Assembly (NCBI RefSeq): GCF_022627325.1
Contig: NZ_JAETZZ010000002.1
Span: 186,001-250,000, forward strand
Direction: 5' to 3'
Origin: Pseudomonas putida
Lineage (GTDB): Bacteria > Pseudomonadota > Gammaproteobacteria > Pseudomonadales > Pseudomonadaceae
Length of the DNA: 64,000 nt
Shown here: positions 44,750 through 53,977 of the stretch, piece by piece
Numbering within the stretch: the stretch's first letter is position 1
How the letters are laid out: each line of letters opens with the position of its first letter
Notes under the pieces: generated by a model
Databases searched by the model: none
What the model was told of the DNA's origin: nothing
The model's input: only the letters and a program-made list of their open reading frames with translations
Translations under genes and position numbers: made by a program

Positions 44750-46750
44750 ATGTCCCTTCCAAAGAATCACCTGGAACTGCTCAGCCCTGCCCGTGACGTG
44801 GCCATCGCCCGTGAGGCGATCCTGCACGGCGCTGACGCCATCTACATCGGTGGCCCGAGCTTTGGCGCGCGCCACAACGCCTGCAACGAAGTCGGCGAAA
44901 TCGCCGAGCTGGTGACGTTCGCCCGGCGTTACCACGCCCGCGTGTTCACCACCATCAACACCATCCTGCACGACAACGAGCTGGAACCGGCGCGCAAGCT
45001 TATCCATCAGCTGTACGATGCCGGCGTCGATGCACTGATCGTGCAGGACCTGGGGGTGATGGAACTGGACATCCCGCCGATCGAGCTGCATGCCAGCACC
45101 CAGACCGACATCCGCACCCTGGAGCGGGCCAAGTTCCTCGACCAGGCCGGCTTCTCCCAGCTGGTACTGGCCCGTGAACTGAACCTGCAGCAGATCCGCG
45201 CCATCGCCGCCGAGACCGATGCAGCCATCGAGTTCTTCATTCACGGCGCGCTGTGCGTGGCCTTCTCCGGCCAGTGCAACATTTCCCACGCCCAGACCGG
45301 CCGCAGCGCCAACCGTGGCGACTGCTCGCAGGCCTGCCGCCTGCCCTACACCCTCAAGGACGACCAGGGCCGCGTGGTGGCGTTCGAGAAGCACCTGCTG
45401 TCGATGAAGGACAACAACCAGACCGCCAACCTGCGCGACCTGGTCGATGCCGGGGTGCGCTCGTTCAAGATCGAGGGCCGCTACAAGGACATGGGCTATG
45501 TGAAGAACATCACCGCCCACTACCGCAAAGAACTCGACGCCATTCTCGAAGACCGCCCGGACCTGGCCCGTGCCTCCAGCGGCCGCACCGAGCACTTCTT
45601 CGTCCCCGATCCCGACAAGACCTTCCACCGCGGCAGCACCGACTACTTCGTCACCGACCGCAAGGTGGACATCGGCGCCTTCGACTCACCCACCTTCACC
45701 GGCCTGCCGGTAGGTGTGGTGGAAAAAGTCGGCAAGCGCGACCTGCAGGTGGTCACCGAAGTGCCGCTGACCAACGGCGATGGCCTCAACGTGCTGGTCA
45801 AGCGTGAAGTGGTGGGCTTCCGAGCCAACATCGCTGAGCCGCGTGGCGAGTTCGAAGAAGACGGCCACAAGCGCTATCGCTACCGGGTCGAACCCAACGA
45901 GATGCCTGAAGGCCTGCATCAGTTGCGGCCCAATCACCCGCTGTCGCGCAACCTGGACCACAACTGGCAGCAGGCCCTGCAGCGCACCTCGGCCGAGCGC
46001 CGTGTCGGTGTGGAGTGGCACGCCGTGCTCACCGAGCAGCGCCTGATGCTGGGTGTTTGCAGTGAGGAAGGCGTCAGTGTGCAGGTCGCTCTGGATGGCC
46101 CGTTCGGCGTAGCCAACAAGCCCCAGCAGGCCCTGGACCAGTTGCACGACCTGCTCGGCCAGTTGGGTACCACGATGTACCACGCCAACGCCATCGTGCT
46201 GGACGCACCGCAGGCTTACTTCATCCCCAACTCGCAGCTCAAGGCCCTGCGCCGCGAAGCCATCGAGGCGCTGACCGAAGCGCGCATCAAGGCCCACCCG
46301 CGTGGCGGGCGCAAGTCCGAGACCACGCCGCCGCCGGTTTACCCGGAGTCGCACCTGTCGTTTTTGGCCAACGTGTACAACCAAAAGGCCCGCGACTTCT
46401 ACCACCGCCACGGCGTGCAATTGATCGATGCGGCGTACGAAGCGCACGAGGAGCATGGTGAAGTGCCGGTGATGATCACCAAGCACTGCCTGCGTTTCTC
46501 GTTCAACCTGTGCCCCAAACAAGCCAAGGGTGTGACCGGCGTGCGCACCAAGGTGGCGCCGATGCAGCTGATCCAGGGTGATGAAGTGCTGACCCTGAAG
46601 TTCGACTGCAAGCCATGCGAAATGCATGTGGTTGGCAAGATGAAGAGCCACATCATCGACCTGCCGACACCCGGCAGTGCCGTGGCACAGGTCGTCGGGC
46701 ACATCAGTCCGGAAGACCTGCTCAAGACCATCCCCCGGGCACCGCACTGA
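44750..46750 (+). CDS. Peptidase U32 family protein, RlhA-like
   Basis: A 666 aa protein of the U32 family. The N-terminal TIM-barrel-like half has LLSPARDVAIAREAILHGADA and LHASTQTDIRTLERA; the Cys-rich motif in GQCNISHAQTGRSANRGDCSQACRLPY (split for length) is the Fe-S-binding site of this family. The C-terminal DUF3656 region is seen in QVVTEVPLTNGDGLNV and QLIQGDEVLTLKFDCKPCEMH. The longer RlhA (YdcP) form hydroxylates C2501 of 23S rRNA; the length fits RlhA more than YegQ. Start is the ATG at 44750. Confidence 0.82.
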   Translation: MSLPKNHLELLSPARDVAIAREAILHGADAIYIGGPSFGARHNACNEVGEIAELVTFARRYHARVFTTINTILHDNELEPARKLIHQLYDAGVDALIVQDLGVMELDIPPIELHASTQTDIRTLERAKFLDQAGFSQLVLARELNLQQIRAIAAETDAAIEFFIHGALCVAFSGQCNISHAQTGRSANRGDCSQACRLPYTLKDDQGRVVAFEKHLLSMKDNNQTANLRDLVDAGVRSFKIEGRYKDMGYVKNITAHYRKELDAILEDRPDLARASSGRTEHFFVPDPDKTFHRGSTDYFVTDRKVDIGAFDSPTFTGLPVGVVEKVGKRDLQVVTEVPLTNGDGLNVLVKREVVGFRANIAEPRGEFEEDGHKRYRYRVEPNEMPEGLHQLRPNHPLSRNLDHNWQQALQRTSAERRVGVEWHAVLTEQRLMLGVCSEEGVSVQVALDGPFGVANKPQQALDQLHDLLGQLGTTMYHANAIVLDAPQAYFIPNSQLKALRREAIEALTEARIKAHPRGGRKSETTPPPVYPESHLSFLANVYNQKARDFYHRHGVQLIDAAYEAHEEHGEVPVMITKHCLRFSFNLCPKQAKGVTGVRTKVAPMQLIQGDEVLTLKFDCKPCEMHVVGKMKSHIIDLPTPGSAVAQVVGHISPEDLLKTIPRAPH

Positions 46751-46770
46751 GGGTGGGCCTGTAAAGGCCC

Positions 46771-46900
46771 ATCGCCGGCAAGCCGGCTCCCACCACGACC
46801 GCGCAGTTCTTCAGGCCTGCGCTTTACCTGTGCAAGCACCGGTCTTGCCCATTTCCAAAAGCCGGCGCGATCCAGGTGGGAGCCGGCTTGCCGGCGATGG
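46771..46900. repeat. REPIN (inverted pair of extragenic palindromes)
   Basis: atcgccggcaagccggctccca at 46771-46792 and its inverted copy tgggagccggcttgccggcgat at 46877-46898, about 85 bp apart. It fills the gap between the U32 gene and the convergent aminotransferase gene. Confidence 0.82.
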
Positions 46901-46927
46901 CTCGCAACGCGAGCCCTCCTGGGAACC

Positions 46928-48310
46928 TTACAAAATCCCCAAGCCCCGCGCCGTCCGGTCCACGGCCATGCGCGTCTTGTCCACCAGCTCATCGAGCTCG
47001 CCATGCGTGGCCACCAGCGCCGGCGCCATGATCATCCGCCCCAGGGTCGAACGAATGATCACACCTTCCTCGAACCCGTAGGTGCGGCACTGCCAGGCCA
47101 GGTCATTCTCATTGGCGTAACGCTTGCGGCTGCCCTTGTCCTCGGCGAACTGCAACGCCGCCACCAGCCCCGCGCCCTGCACCTGGCCAATTAACGGATG
47201 GTTGGCAAATACCTCACGCAGGATGCGCTGCAGGTACGGGCCAGTATCGTCCTTGACCTGTTTGACGATGCCTTCGTCGCGCAGCGCCTTGAGGTTGGCG
47301 ATGGCCACTGCGGCTGCCACCGGGTGGCCGGAATACGTCAGGCCGTGGGCAAATACCCCGCCCCGCTCCACCAGAGCCTCGGCAATGCGCTTGCTCAGCA
47401 CCAGGCCACCCATGGGCACATAACCCGACGTCAGGCCTTTGGCGATGGACAGGGTGTCAGGCTCGAAACCGAAGTACTCATGGGCGAACCATTCACCGGT
47501 ACGGCCAAAGCCACCGATCACCTCGTCCGCGCACAGCAACACATCGTACTGGCGGCAGATACGCTGGATTTCCGGCCAGTAGCTTTGCGGCGGGAAGATC
47601 ATCCCGCCCGCGCCCTGGAACGGCTCGGCGATGAAACCGGCAACGTTCTCTGCACCCAGTTCAAGGATCTTTTCCTCCAGTTGCAAAGCACAACGACGAC
47701 CGAACTCGGCCGGGCTCAGCTCGCCGCCTTCGGCGTACCAGTACGGCTCATCGATGTGCGCCACATCCGGAATAAGCCCACCCATTTCATGCATGAACTT
47801 CATGCCGCCCAACGCTGTGGCGGCCAGGGTCGAGCCGTGGTAGCCGTTCCAGCGGCCGATCATGACCTTCTTGTTCGGTTGCCCGACCACCTGCCAGTAA
47901 CGGCGCACGGTGCGGATCAGCACCTCGTTGGCCTCGGAGCCGGAGTTGGTGTAGATCGCGTGGCTGTAGTGCCCGGGCAGCAGGCTGAACAACAGTTCGG
48001 ACAGCTCGATCACCGCCGGGTGGGTGGTGTGGAAGAACATGTTGTAGTACGCCAGCTGGTCCATCTGCGCGGCGGCGGCGGCAGTCAGGTCCTTGCGGCC
48101 GTAGCCCAGCTGGGTGCACCACAGGCCAGACATGCCGTCCAGGTAGCGCCTGCCGTCGTTGTCCCACAGGTACAGGCGCTCGCCGCGGGTGATCACCCGC
48201 GGGCCTTCGGCGTTGAGCGCCTTCTGGTCAAGGAAGGCGTGGATGTGGTGGGCCGCGTCACTGGCCTGGTAGTCGCGGGTGTCGCGTTGCGGCTGGAAGG
48301 GGGCGTTCAT
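46928..48310 (-). CDS. Class III aminotransferase, putrescine/omega-amino acid:pyruvate type
   Basis: A 460 aa PLP enzyme of the SpuC/omega-transaminase family. DGMSGLWCTQLGYGRKDL, TNSGSEANEVLIRTVRRYW, GRWNGYHGSTLAATALGG, the ADEVIGGFGRTGEWF site with Asp262 and the Schiff-base Lys291 in SIAKGLTSGYVPMGG are all present. It probably moves an amino group from a diamine or omega-amino acid to pyruvate. Start is the ATG at 48310. The aldehyde dehydrogenase gene 22 bp upstream would oxidise the aldehyde product. Confidence 0.88.
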   Translation of the reverse strand: MNAPFQPQRDTRDYQASDAAHHIHAFLDQKALNAEGPRVITRGERLYLWDNDGRRYLDGMSGLWCTQLGYGRKDLTAAAAAQMDQLAYYNMFFHTTHPAVIELSELLFSLLPGHYSHAIYTNSGSEANEVLIRTVRRYWQVVGQPNKKVMIGRWNGYHGSTLAATALGGMKFMHEMGGLIPDVAHIDEPYWYAEGGELSPAEFGRRCALQLEEKILELGAENVAGFIAEPFQGAGGMIFPPQSYWPEIQRICRQYDVLLCADEVIGGFGRTGEWFAHEYFGFEPDTLSIAKGLTSGYVPMGGLVLSKRIAEALVERGGVFAHGLTYSGHPVAAAVAIANLKALRDEGIVKQVKDDTGPYLQRILREVFANHPLIGQVQGAGLVAALQFAEDKGSRKRYANENDLAWQCRTYGFEEGVIIRSTLGRMIMAPALVATHGELDELVDKTRMAVDRTARGLGIL

Positions 48311-48332
48311 TGTTGTTCTCCGTGAGTGAGGG

Positions 48333-49823
48333 TCAGCGCAGCTGGAACCAGGTGGTCTTGAGCTGGGTGTACTTGTCGAAGGCGTGCAGCGACAGGTCGC
48401 GGCCAAAGCCCGACTGGCGGCCGCCACCAAAGGGCACCGCCACATCGAGGGCATCGACCGTGTTGACCGAGACAGTGCCCGCCTTCAACTGCCGGGCCAC
48501 ACGATGGGCGCGGTTGAGGTCGTCGCTCCACAGCGAGGCGGCCAGGCCGTAAACGCTGTCGTTGGCCAGGCGTACGGCCTGCGCTTCGTCGTCAAAGGCG
48601 GTGATCGCCAGCACGGGGCCGAATACTTCTTCGCGGGCCAGGGCCGAATCCGGGCGCACGTCGGCGAACACGGTCGGCGCGATGAAGTTGTTCGAGCCGT
48701 TGAAGCTCAGCCGCTGGCCACCGCACAACAGGCGGGCGCCGTCGCCCTGGGCCTGCTCGATGGCCGCCATGACGCGTGCGCTCTGCGCGTCGTCGACGAT
48801 GGCGCCGGCACGGCTGGCCGGGTCCAGGGGATCGCCGGGCAGCCACTGGCGGGCCTTGGCCAGCAGGCGCTCGACGAATTCGTCGTGGACCGAGCGCTGC
48901 ACATAAAGGCGCGAATTGGCAGAGCACACCTCGCCCTGGTTGAAGAAGATGCCGAAGGCCGCTTTTTCTGCTGCCAGGTCCAGGTCCTGGCAGTCGTCGA
49001 ACACCAGGTTCGGGCTCTTGCCACCACACTCCAGCCACACCTGCTTGAGGTTTGATTGCGCCGAGTACTGCATGAAGTACTTGCCCACCTGCGTCGATCC
49101 GGTGAACACCAGGCAATCCACATCCGGGTGCAGGCCAAGGGCACGGCCAGCGCTTTCACCCAGGCCCGGCACCACGTTCAGCACCCCTTCGGGCACCCCT
49201 GCCTCCAGCGCCAGCTCGGCCAGGCGCAGGGCAGAGAACGGCGACTGCTCGGCGGGCTTGAGCACCACACTGTTGCCGGCGGCCAGTGCCGGGGCGACCT
49301 TCCAGGCAGCCATGTCCAGCGGGAAATTCCATGGCACCACGGCGCCGACCACACCCAGCGCTTCACGCGTGACCGTGGCCAGGGCATTGCCAGCCGTTGG
49401 CGCGACCTGGTCGTAAACCTTGTCCAGCGCCTCACCGTACCAGGCGAATACGTTGGCCGCGCCTGGCACGTCGATGGTGTAGGCGTCCATCACGGGCTTG
49501 CCCATGTTCAGCGAGTCGAGCAGCGCCAGCTCCTCGCGGTGGGCCATCATCAGTTCGGCCAGGCGCAGCAACACGCCCTTGCGTGCCGCAGGTGCCATGC
49601 GCGCCCAGGGGCCTTGCTCGAAGGCGCGCCGCGCGGCACGCACTGCCTGGTCGATTTCGGCATCGCCGCACGCGGCGACCTGGGCCAGCAACTGCCGGTT
49701 GGCCGGGTTGATGGCATCGAAGGTCTCCCCGGACTGCGGGGCCAGCGGGCGGCCGTCGATCAGCGCCGTGGTGATGAAGCTTTGCCGTGCAGCGCGCTGC
49801 TGCCAATCGCTTTTCGTATGCAC
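48333..49823 (-). CDS. NAD-dependent aldehyde dehydrogenase (PuuC/KauB-like)
   Basis: A 496 aa dehydrogenase with the cofactor motif VVPWNFPLDMAAWKVAPAL, FTGSTQVGKYFMQYSAQSN, Glu265 in WLECGGKSPN and catalytic Cys300 in NQGEVCSANSRLYV. The family oxidises gamma-aminobutyraldehyde and related omega-amino aldehydes. It is transcribed with the downstream aminotransferase gene. Start at 49823, before the usual N-terminal helix. The first residues (MHTKSDWQQRA) are typical of PuuC. Confidence 0.88.
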   Translation of the reverse strand: MHTKSDWQQRAARQSFITTALIDGRPLAPQSGETFDAINPANRQLLAQVAACGDAEIDQAVRAARRAFEQGPWARMAPAARKGVLLRLAELMMAHREELALLDSLNMGKPVMDAYTIDVPGAANVFAWYGEALDKVYDQVAPTAGNALATVTREALGVVGAVVPWNFPLDMAAWKVAPALAAGNSVVLKPAEQSPFSALRLAELALEAGVPEGVLNVVPGLGESAGRALGLHPDVDCLVFTGSTQVGKYFMQYSAQSNLKQVWLECGGKSPNLVFDDCQDLDLAAEKAAFGIFFNQGEVCSANSRLYVQRSVHDEFVERLLAKARQWLPGDPLDPASRAGAIVDDAQSARVMAAIEQAQGDGARLLCGGQRLSFNGSNNFIAPTVFADVRPDSALAREEVFGPVLAITAFDDEAQAVRLANDSVYGLAASLWSDDLNRAHRVARQLKAGTVSVNTVDALDVAVPFGGGRQSGFGRDLSLHAFDKYTQLKTTWFQLR

Positions 49824-49892
49824 GCAGGTCTCCCTTTCGGCCGCGCGTGCGGCCGGTTGCAGGTGTTGTAGAGGTGGGTGGACGTGGCGCCG

Positions 49893-50741
49893 TCAGCGCC
49901 TTCGCAGGTAACTTTCCAGCGGGTCCTTGCTCAGGCCTTCCTGGGCCTGGGCCAGCGAATCGATGAACAGCGAAAACAGCTCGGACTGCTTGGCGATGTC
50001 CAGCTTGGTGTAGAGATTCTTGCGGTGGGTCTTGACCGTGTCTTCACTGATGCCCAGGCGCTCGGCCAGCGAGCGTGTCGAGTGGCCGCGCAGCAGGTAC
50101 TGGGCGATACGGCACTCGCGCTCCGTGAGCAGTGAAGAGCCGAAGTTGTTCAGCGCGGCGTTGATCTGCCGGCCCAGGGCACTTTCGAAGCGCCCGCCCA
50201 CGGCGTCGACATCCAGGTGGCTCCACTGGCGACGCACCACGGCCACCACCCAGGGCGCCACACACTTGAGGTCACTGACCTGCTGACGGTCCAAGCGGCG
50301 GGTACTGGCCAGGGCCACGGCGATGGTCAGGTGTTCATCCAGAGGGACGATGAAGTTCAGTTCGTCCTCAAGGTGTGCGTGCTGGTAGAACGACAGGTAG
50401 TACTCGCTGCGCTTGAAATGGTCCGGGGCAACGTCGCTGAGGCGAAAGCAGCCGGCCGCCACACCGTCCATGCAGGCACGGTAGAACGGGCACAGCAGGT
50501 AGTAGCCTTCCAGGTAGCGCTGCACGTTGCCTTCCGGCAGCCAAGGGCCCTCCTCGTCCTTGACGAACAGCGCCGAGGGCAGGCCCTTGCGTGGGTAAAG
50601 AAACACTGTGATGGCCTGGCACGGCGCCAGCAACTTGAGCGCGGCGAACAACGCCTCGACGAAACCCGGCGTGCCTTGGGCGTCGATGACACGGCCCATC
50701 TGCGCATACCAGTCGGGCGATTTCAGCCGGTCTTTGCTCAT
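49893..50741 (-). CDS. LuxR-family transcriptional regulator
   Basis: A 282 aa regulator with an N-terminal ligand or autoinducer-like region of about 190 residues and a C-terminal LuxR helix-turn-helix (LTERECRIAQYLLRGHSTRS, LGISEDTVKTHRKNLYTKL). No LuxI-type synthase is near, so it is a solo. It lies 69 bp upstream of the aldehyde dehydrogenase gene on the same strand and probably controls the aminotransferase operon. The N-terminal domain has no clear family. Confidence 0.84.
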   Translation of the reverse strand: MSKDRLKSPDWYAQMGRVIDAQGTPGFVEALFAALKLLAPCQAITVFLYPRKGLPSALFVKDEEGPWLPEGNVQRYLEGYYLLCPFYRACMDGVAAGCFRLSDVAPDHFKRSEYYLSFYQHAHLEDELNFIVPLDEHLTIAVALASTRRLDRQQVSDLKCVAPWVVAVVRRQWSHLDVDAVGGRFESALGRQINAALNNFGSSLLTERECRIAQYLLRGHSTRSLAERLGISEDTVKTHRKNLYTKLDIAKQSELFSLFIDSLAQAQEGLSKDPLESYLRRR

Positions 50742-50864
50742 TGTCGTTGTCCCATGCCGGGGTGGTCATGGTTGGGATTCTTGCATGGGATGCCGGGGCC
50801 GGCCATCACCCTTCGGGGTGAGGTTGTGGCATGCTCTGCAGCTCTTTCATTTCAGGGCCTGAAC

Positions 50865-51776
50865 ATGCTGATCGACGAAGAACTGACCCTGAAAAAGCTC
50901 GAGACCTTCCTCGCGTTCATGCGCAGCGGCAACCTCGGCCGCGCCGCCGCCGAGCTGTCCACCAGCGCGGTCAGCGTGCACCGGGCCATTCATTCGCTGG
51001 AAAGCGCCCTGCGCTGCCCGCTGTTCAAGCACGAAGGTCGTCAGCTGATTCCGCTCGAAAGCGCCTATGTGCTGGAGAAGAAGGCCCGCCAGTTGATCCA
51101 GGACGCTGAGCAGATGGTGCGCCAGACCCGCGAGGCGGCCGGCTTCTACGCCGAACGCTTCCGCCTCGGGGCGCTGTACTCGCTGACCGTCAAGACCGTG
51201 CCCAAACTGGTGATGGGCCTGAAGCTGCGGCGCAGTGCACTGAACATCGACCTGACCCTGGGCTCGAACGTCGACCTGCTGCAGCGGCTGAAAAATCATG
51301 AACTCGAAGCGGTGCTGGTGTCGCTGGATGAAAGCGTGGCCGACCCTGCCTGCGAGCAGTTGCCGCTGTTCTCCGACGATATCTACCTCGCCGTGCCCAC
51401 CGATTCGCCGTTTGCCGAGCAGCAGGAAGTGGACCTGGCGGACCTGGCCGAGTCCACCTTCATCACCCTGACCCAAGGCTTTGCCACCCACCGTGATGGC
51501 GCACGGGTGTTCCAGCAGGCCGGGTTCGAGCCGAAGGTGGCGATGCAGGTGAACGACATCTTCACCCTCCTGAGCATGGTCAGTTCGGGGGTGGGCTTTG
51601 CGCTGTTGCCCGGTCGCATTGCCGCGGTGTACGAAAACCGTGTGAAGCTGATTGCGCTGCAGCCGCGTTACCGGCTGCAGCAGCATATCGGTGTGGTGTT
51701 CCTCAAGGCCCGGGAGCGCGAGCCCAACCTGCTGGCACTGCTGGCGGAGTGCCGAATGTACAGCCGGGAAAACTGA
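50865..51776 (+). CDS. mdcR: LysR-family regulator of the malonate operon
   Basis: A 303 aa LysR protein with recognition helix STSAVSVHRAIHSLESALRC and an effector domain starting near residue 97. It lies next to the end of the malonate operon in convergent orientation, 48 bp from madM. In other pseudomonads a LysR gene, mdcR, is linked to this operon and responds to malonate. The assignment rests on position. The start is the ATG at 50865; a much longer open frame from 50217 is antisense to the LuxR gene. Confidence 0.8.
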   Translation: MLIDEELTLKKLETFLAFMRSGNLGRAAAELSTSAVSVHRAIHSLESALRCPLFKHEGRQLIPLESAYVLEKKARQLIQDAEQMVRQTREAAGFYAERFRLGALYSLTVKTVPKLVMGLKLRRSALNIDLTLGSNVDLLQRLKNHELEAVLVSLDESVADPACEQLPLFSDDIYLAVPTDSPFAEQQEVDLADLAESTFITLTQGFATHRDGARVFQQAGFEPKVAMQVNDIFTLLSMVSSGVGFALLPGRIAAVYENRVKLIALQPRYRLQQHIGVVFLKAREREPNLLALLAECRMYSREN

Positions 51777-51824
51777 GCGCCGCGCACCGCGGCGGTTCGG
51801 CAGAACCACCACGGCAAGGCTCGG

Positions 51825-52589
51825 CTAGGCCATCAGGCCACGCATGCAGAAGTACAGCAGCGAAGGGCCCAGCAGGCAGCCCAGGGCGGTGTAGAACGCT
51901 GCGGTCAAGCAGCCATAGGGGACCAGCTTGGGGTCGGTCGCCGCCAGGCCGCCCGCCACGCCACTGGAGGTGCCCATCAAGCCACCGAAGATCACCGCAG
52001 TGCGCGGGTTGTTCAAACCGATCATCGGGGCCACGAAGGGCGTCACCACCATGACCAGAATGGCTTTGACCAGCCCCGCGGCAATCGACAGCGCCATCAC
52101 CTCGGAGCTTGCACCAATCGCAGCGCCCGTCACCGGCCCGACGATATAGGTCACTGCCCCGGCGCCGATGGTGGTCAGGCTGACCGCATCGGTATAACCA
52201 AAGGCCATGGCCACCCCTACCCCTGCGACGAACGAGGTGCCGATACCGAAGAACAGTGCGATCACCCCGGACAGCCCGGCGCGCTTGAGTTCTTCGATGT
52301 TGACGCCAAAAGCCGTAGCGACGATGGCGAAGTCGCGCAACATGGCCCCACCCAGCAGGCCGATGCCAGACAGCAGCGGAATGTCCACCAAGCCTTTCTG
52401 CCCCCCGGTCATCACCCCACCGACGTAAGACAATGCCAGGCCGAGGAAAATCGCGATGGCAGAGCCATGCAAACGCCCGCGGGTCAGCTTGTCGGACATC
52501 CAGTAGGACAGCCACATGGTTACGCCGATCACTGCGAAACCACTGACCAGGCCATACCCGTTGATCACTTTCATCATCGATTCGTACAT
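51825..52589 (-). CDS. madM: Malonate transporter subunit MadM
   Basis: A 254 aa membrane protein, the larger half of the sodium-dependent malonate carrier. Motifs include MYESMMKVINGYGLVSGFAVIG at the start and TYIVGPVTGAAIGASSEVMA plus FGGLMGTSSGVAGGLAATDP. Two starts are possible: ATG at 52589 (family length) and GTG at 52598, which would overlap the madL stop. Acts with MadL in the inner membrane. Confidence 0.88.
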   Translation of the reverse strand: MYESMMKVINGYGLVSGFAVIGVTMWLSYWMSDKLTRGRLHGSAIAIFLGLALSYVGGVMTGGQKGLVDIPLLSGIGLLGGAMLRDFAIVATAFGVNIEELKRAGLSGVIALFFGIGTSFVAGVGVAMAFGYTDAVSLTTIGAGAVTYIVGPVTGAAIGASSEVMALSIAAGLVKAILVMVVTPFVAPMIGLNNPRTAVIFGGLMGTSSGVAGGLAATDPKLVPYGCLTAAFYTALGCLLGPSLLYFCMRGLMA

Positions 52590-52594
52590 GGCGG

Positions 52595-52996
52595 TCACCG
52601 TTGCGCAGCAGTCAGGGGTTTGTCGGTGCCCGCCTCAGGCTTCTTTTGCCCGATGCGGTCCAGCAGCGGCACCATGGCGAAGCTTGCGATCACCGCCACG
52701 ACGCCGGCCGTTATCGCCATCGGCCCGCCGGACAGCGCACCCAGTACGTTCTGCTGGGCGGCCATGGCGACCACGATGGGAATGTAGATGGCGCTCCAGA
52801 ATTCCACGCCCTGTTCGGACTTGGCCTTGATCAGGCCACGCGTGTTGAGGTAACTGCCGATGAAGATCAGCAGCAGCATGGCGATGCCGACACCGCCGAC
52901 GTTGGCCGGGACACCCAGGAGCTTGCCCAGGAGTTCGCCGATGAACAGGCCTACAAGGGTACACAGGGCCAGAAAGGCCACACCGTAAATGATCAT
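52595..52996 (-). CDS. madL: Malonate transporter subunit MadL
   Basis: A 133 aa protein with four membrane helices. MIIYGVAFLALCTLVGLFIGE, LGVPANVGGVGIAMLLLIF and VAMAAQQNVLGALSGGPMAI are typical. It pairs with MadM for malonate uptake. Start is the ATG at 52996; the frame opens 60 bp earlier through the gap after mdcH. Confidence 0.9.
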   Translation of the reverse strand: MIIYGVAFLALCTLVGLFIGELLGKLLGVPANVGGVGIAMLLLIFIGSYLNTRGLIKAKSEQGVEFWSAIYIPIVVAMAAQQNVLGALSGGPMAITAGVVAVIASFAMVPLLDRIGQKKPEAGTDKPLTAAQR

Positions 52997-53056
52997 TGTT
53001 GTTGTCCTCGCGTTGGGTCGAAGTTGCTTGTTGTTGTCCTTCGAAAAACACGGCAT

Positions 53057-53977
53057 TTATGGGCGCTGGCTGACCTCCTGACGCAGCAGGGCGTCCACTG
53101 TATCGAATCGGGTTTGCTCCAGGGCAAGTACACGCCCCTGCTCGAACACCGGGCGGGCCAGGCCGGTCAGCACGCTGCCGGGCGGTAGCTCCAGGTGCAG
53201 GCGCACGCCGCGCTCATAGGCGTTGCGCAACGTAGCACGCCAATCGACGAGCCGGGCCATGTTGCCGGCCAGGTCGTCACGCAGGCGTTGCGGATCGAAC
53301 AGCGGCCGCGCGCTGCTGCCACTGAGGTAGGTGATGTGCGGGCGGTTTATCTGCACACCGGCAAATGCCTGTGCCAGCTCGGCCGCCGGGCCGTCGAGCA
53401 AGCGGCAATGAGACGGCACGCTGACCGCCAGGCGCCGGGCCACGCCCTGGCCACGGCTGCGCGCCTTGGCGGCGACCTCGGCCATGGCCTTGTCGCTGCC
53501 GGCGATGACGATCTGGTTGTCGCTGTTGAGGTTGGCCAGGTACACCTCGCCGCCCACCTGGGCCAGCAAGCGCTCGACACTGGCCAGGTCCAGGCCACTG
53601 AGGGCCGTCATGCCGTAGCCTTGAGGGTAGGCCCGTTGCATCAGCTCACCGCGCAGGGCCACAAGGCGTACGGCATCGGCAAACGCCAGGGCGCCCGCCG
53701 TGACGGCGGCAGGGTAGGCGCCGATCGACAGCCCTGCCACATACTCAGGCGCCGGGCTGCGCTGCAACAACGTGCGCGCCCAGGCCACCCCGGCCAACAG
53801 CAGGCACAGCTGCACGGCGCGGGTGGTTTGCAATGCCTGCGGGCTGTCCAGGGCCAGCACCTGTTCCCCGAGGGCGTCACTGGCCTCCTCCAACAACGCT
53901 GCCGAGCCTTCGGGAAGGCGGTGAAGCATCCCCGCCTGCTGGGCGCCCTGCCCAGGGAACGCGAACAGGCTGCTCAC
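53057..53977 (-). CDS. mdcH: Malonate decarboxylase, malonyl-CoA:ACP transacylase subunit (MdcH)
   Basis: A 306 aa acyltransferase with the FabD fold: SLFAFPGQGAQQAGM at the start, the nucleophile Ser in VAGLSIGAYPAAV, and PSHCRLLDGPAAEL with the catalytic His. It loads the carrier protein with the malonyl group. The GTG start at 53977 overlaps the mdcG stop (GTGA). The frame remains open further upstream, but those residues do not belong. Confidence 0.9.
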   Translation of the reverse strand: MSSLFAFPGQGAQQAGMLHRLPEGSAALLEEASDALGEQVLALDSPQALQTTRAVQLCLLLAGVAWARTLLQRSPAPEYVAGLSIGAYPAAVTAGALAFADAVRLVALRGELMQRAYPQGYGMTALSGLDLASVERLLAQVGGEVYLANLNSDNQIVIAGSDKAMAEVAAKARSRGQGVARRLAVSVPSHCRLLDGPAAELAQAFAGVQINRPHITYLSGSSARPLFDPQRLRDDLAGNMARLVDWRATLRNAYERGVRLHLELPPGSVLTGLARPVFEQGRVLALEQTRFDTVDALLRQEVSQRP

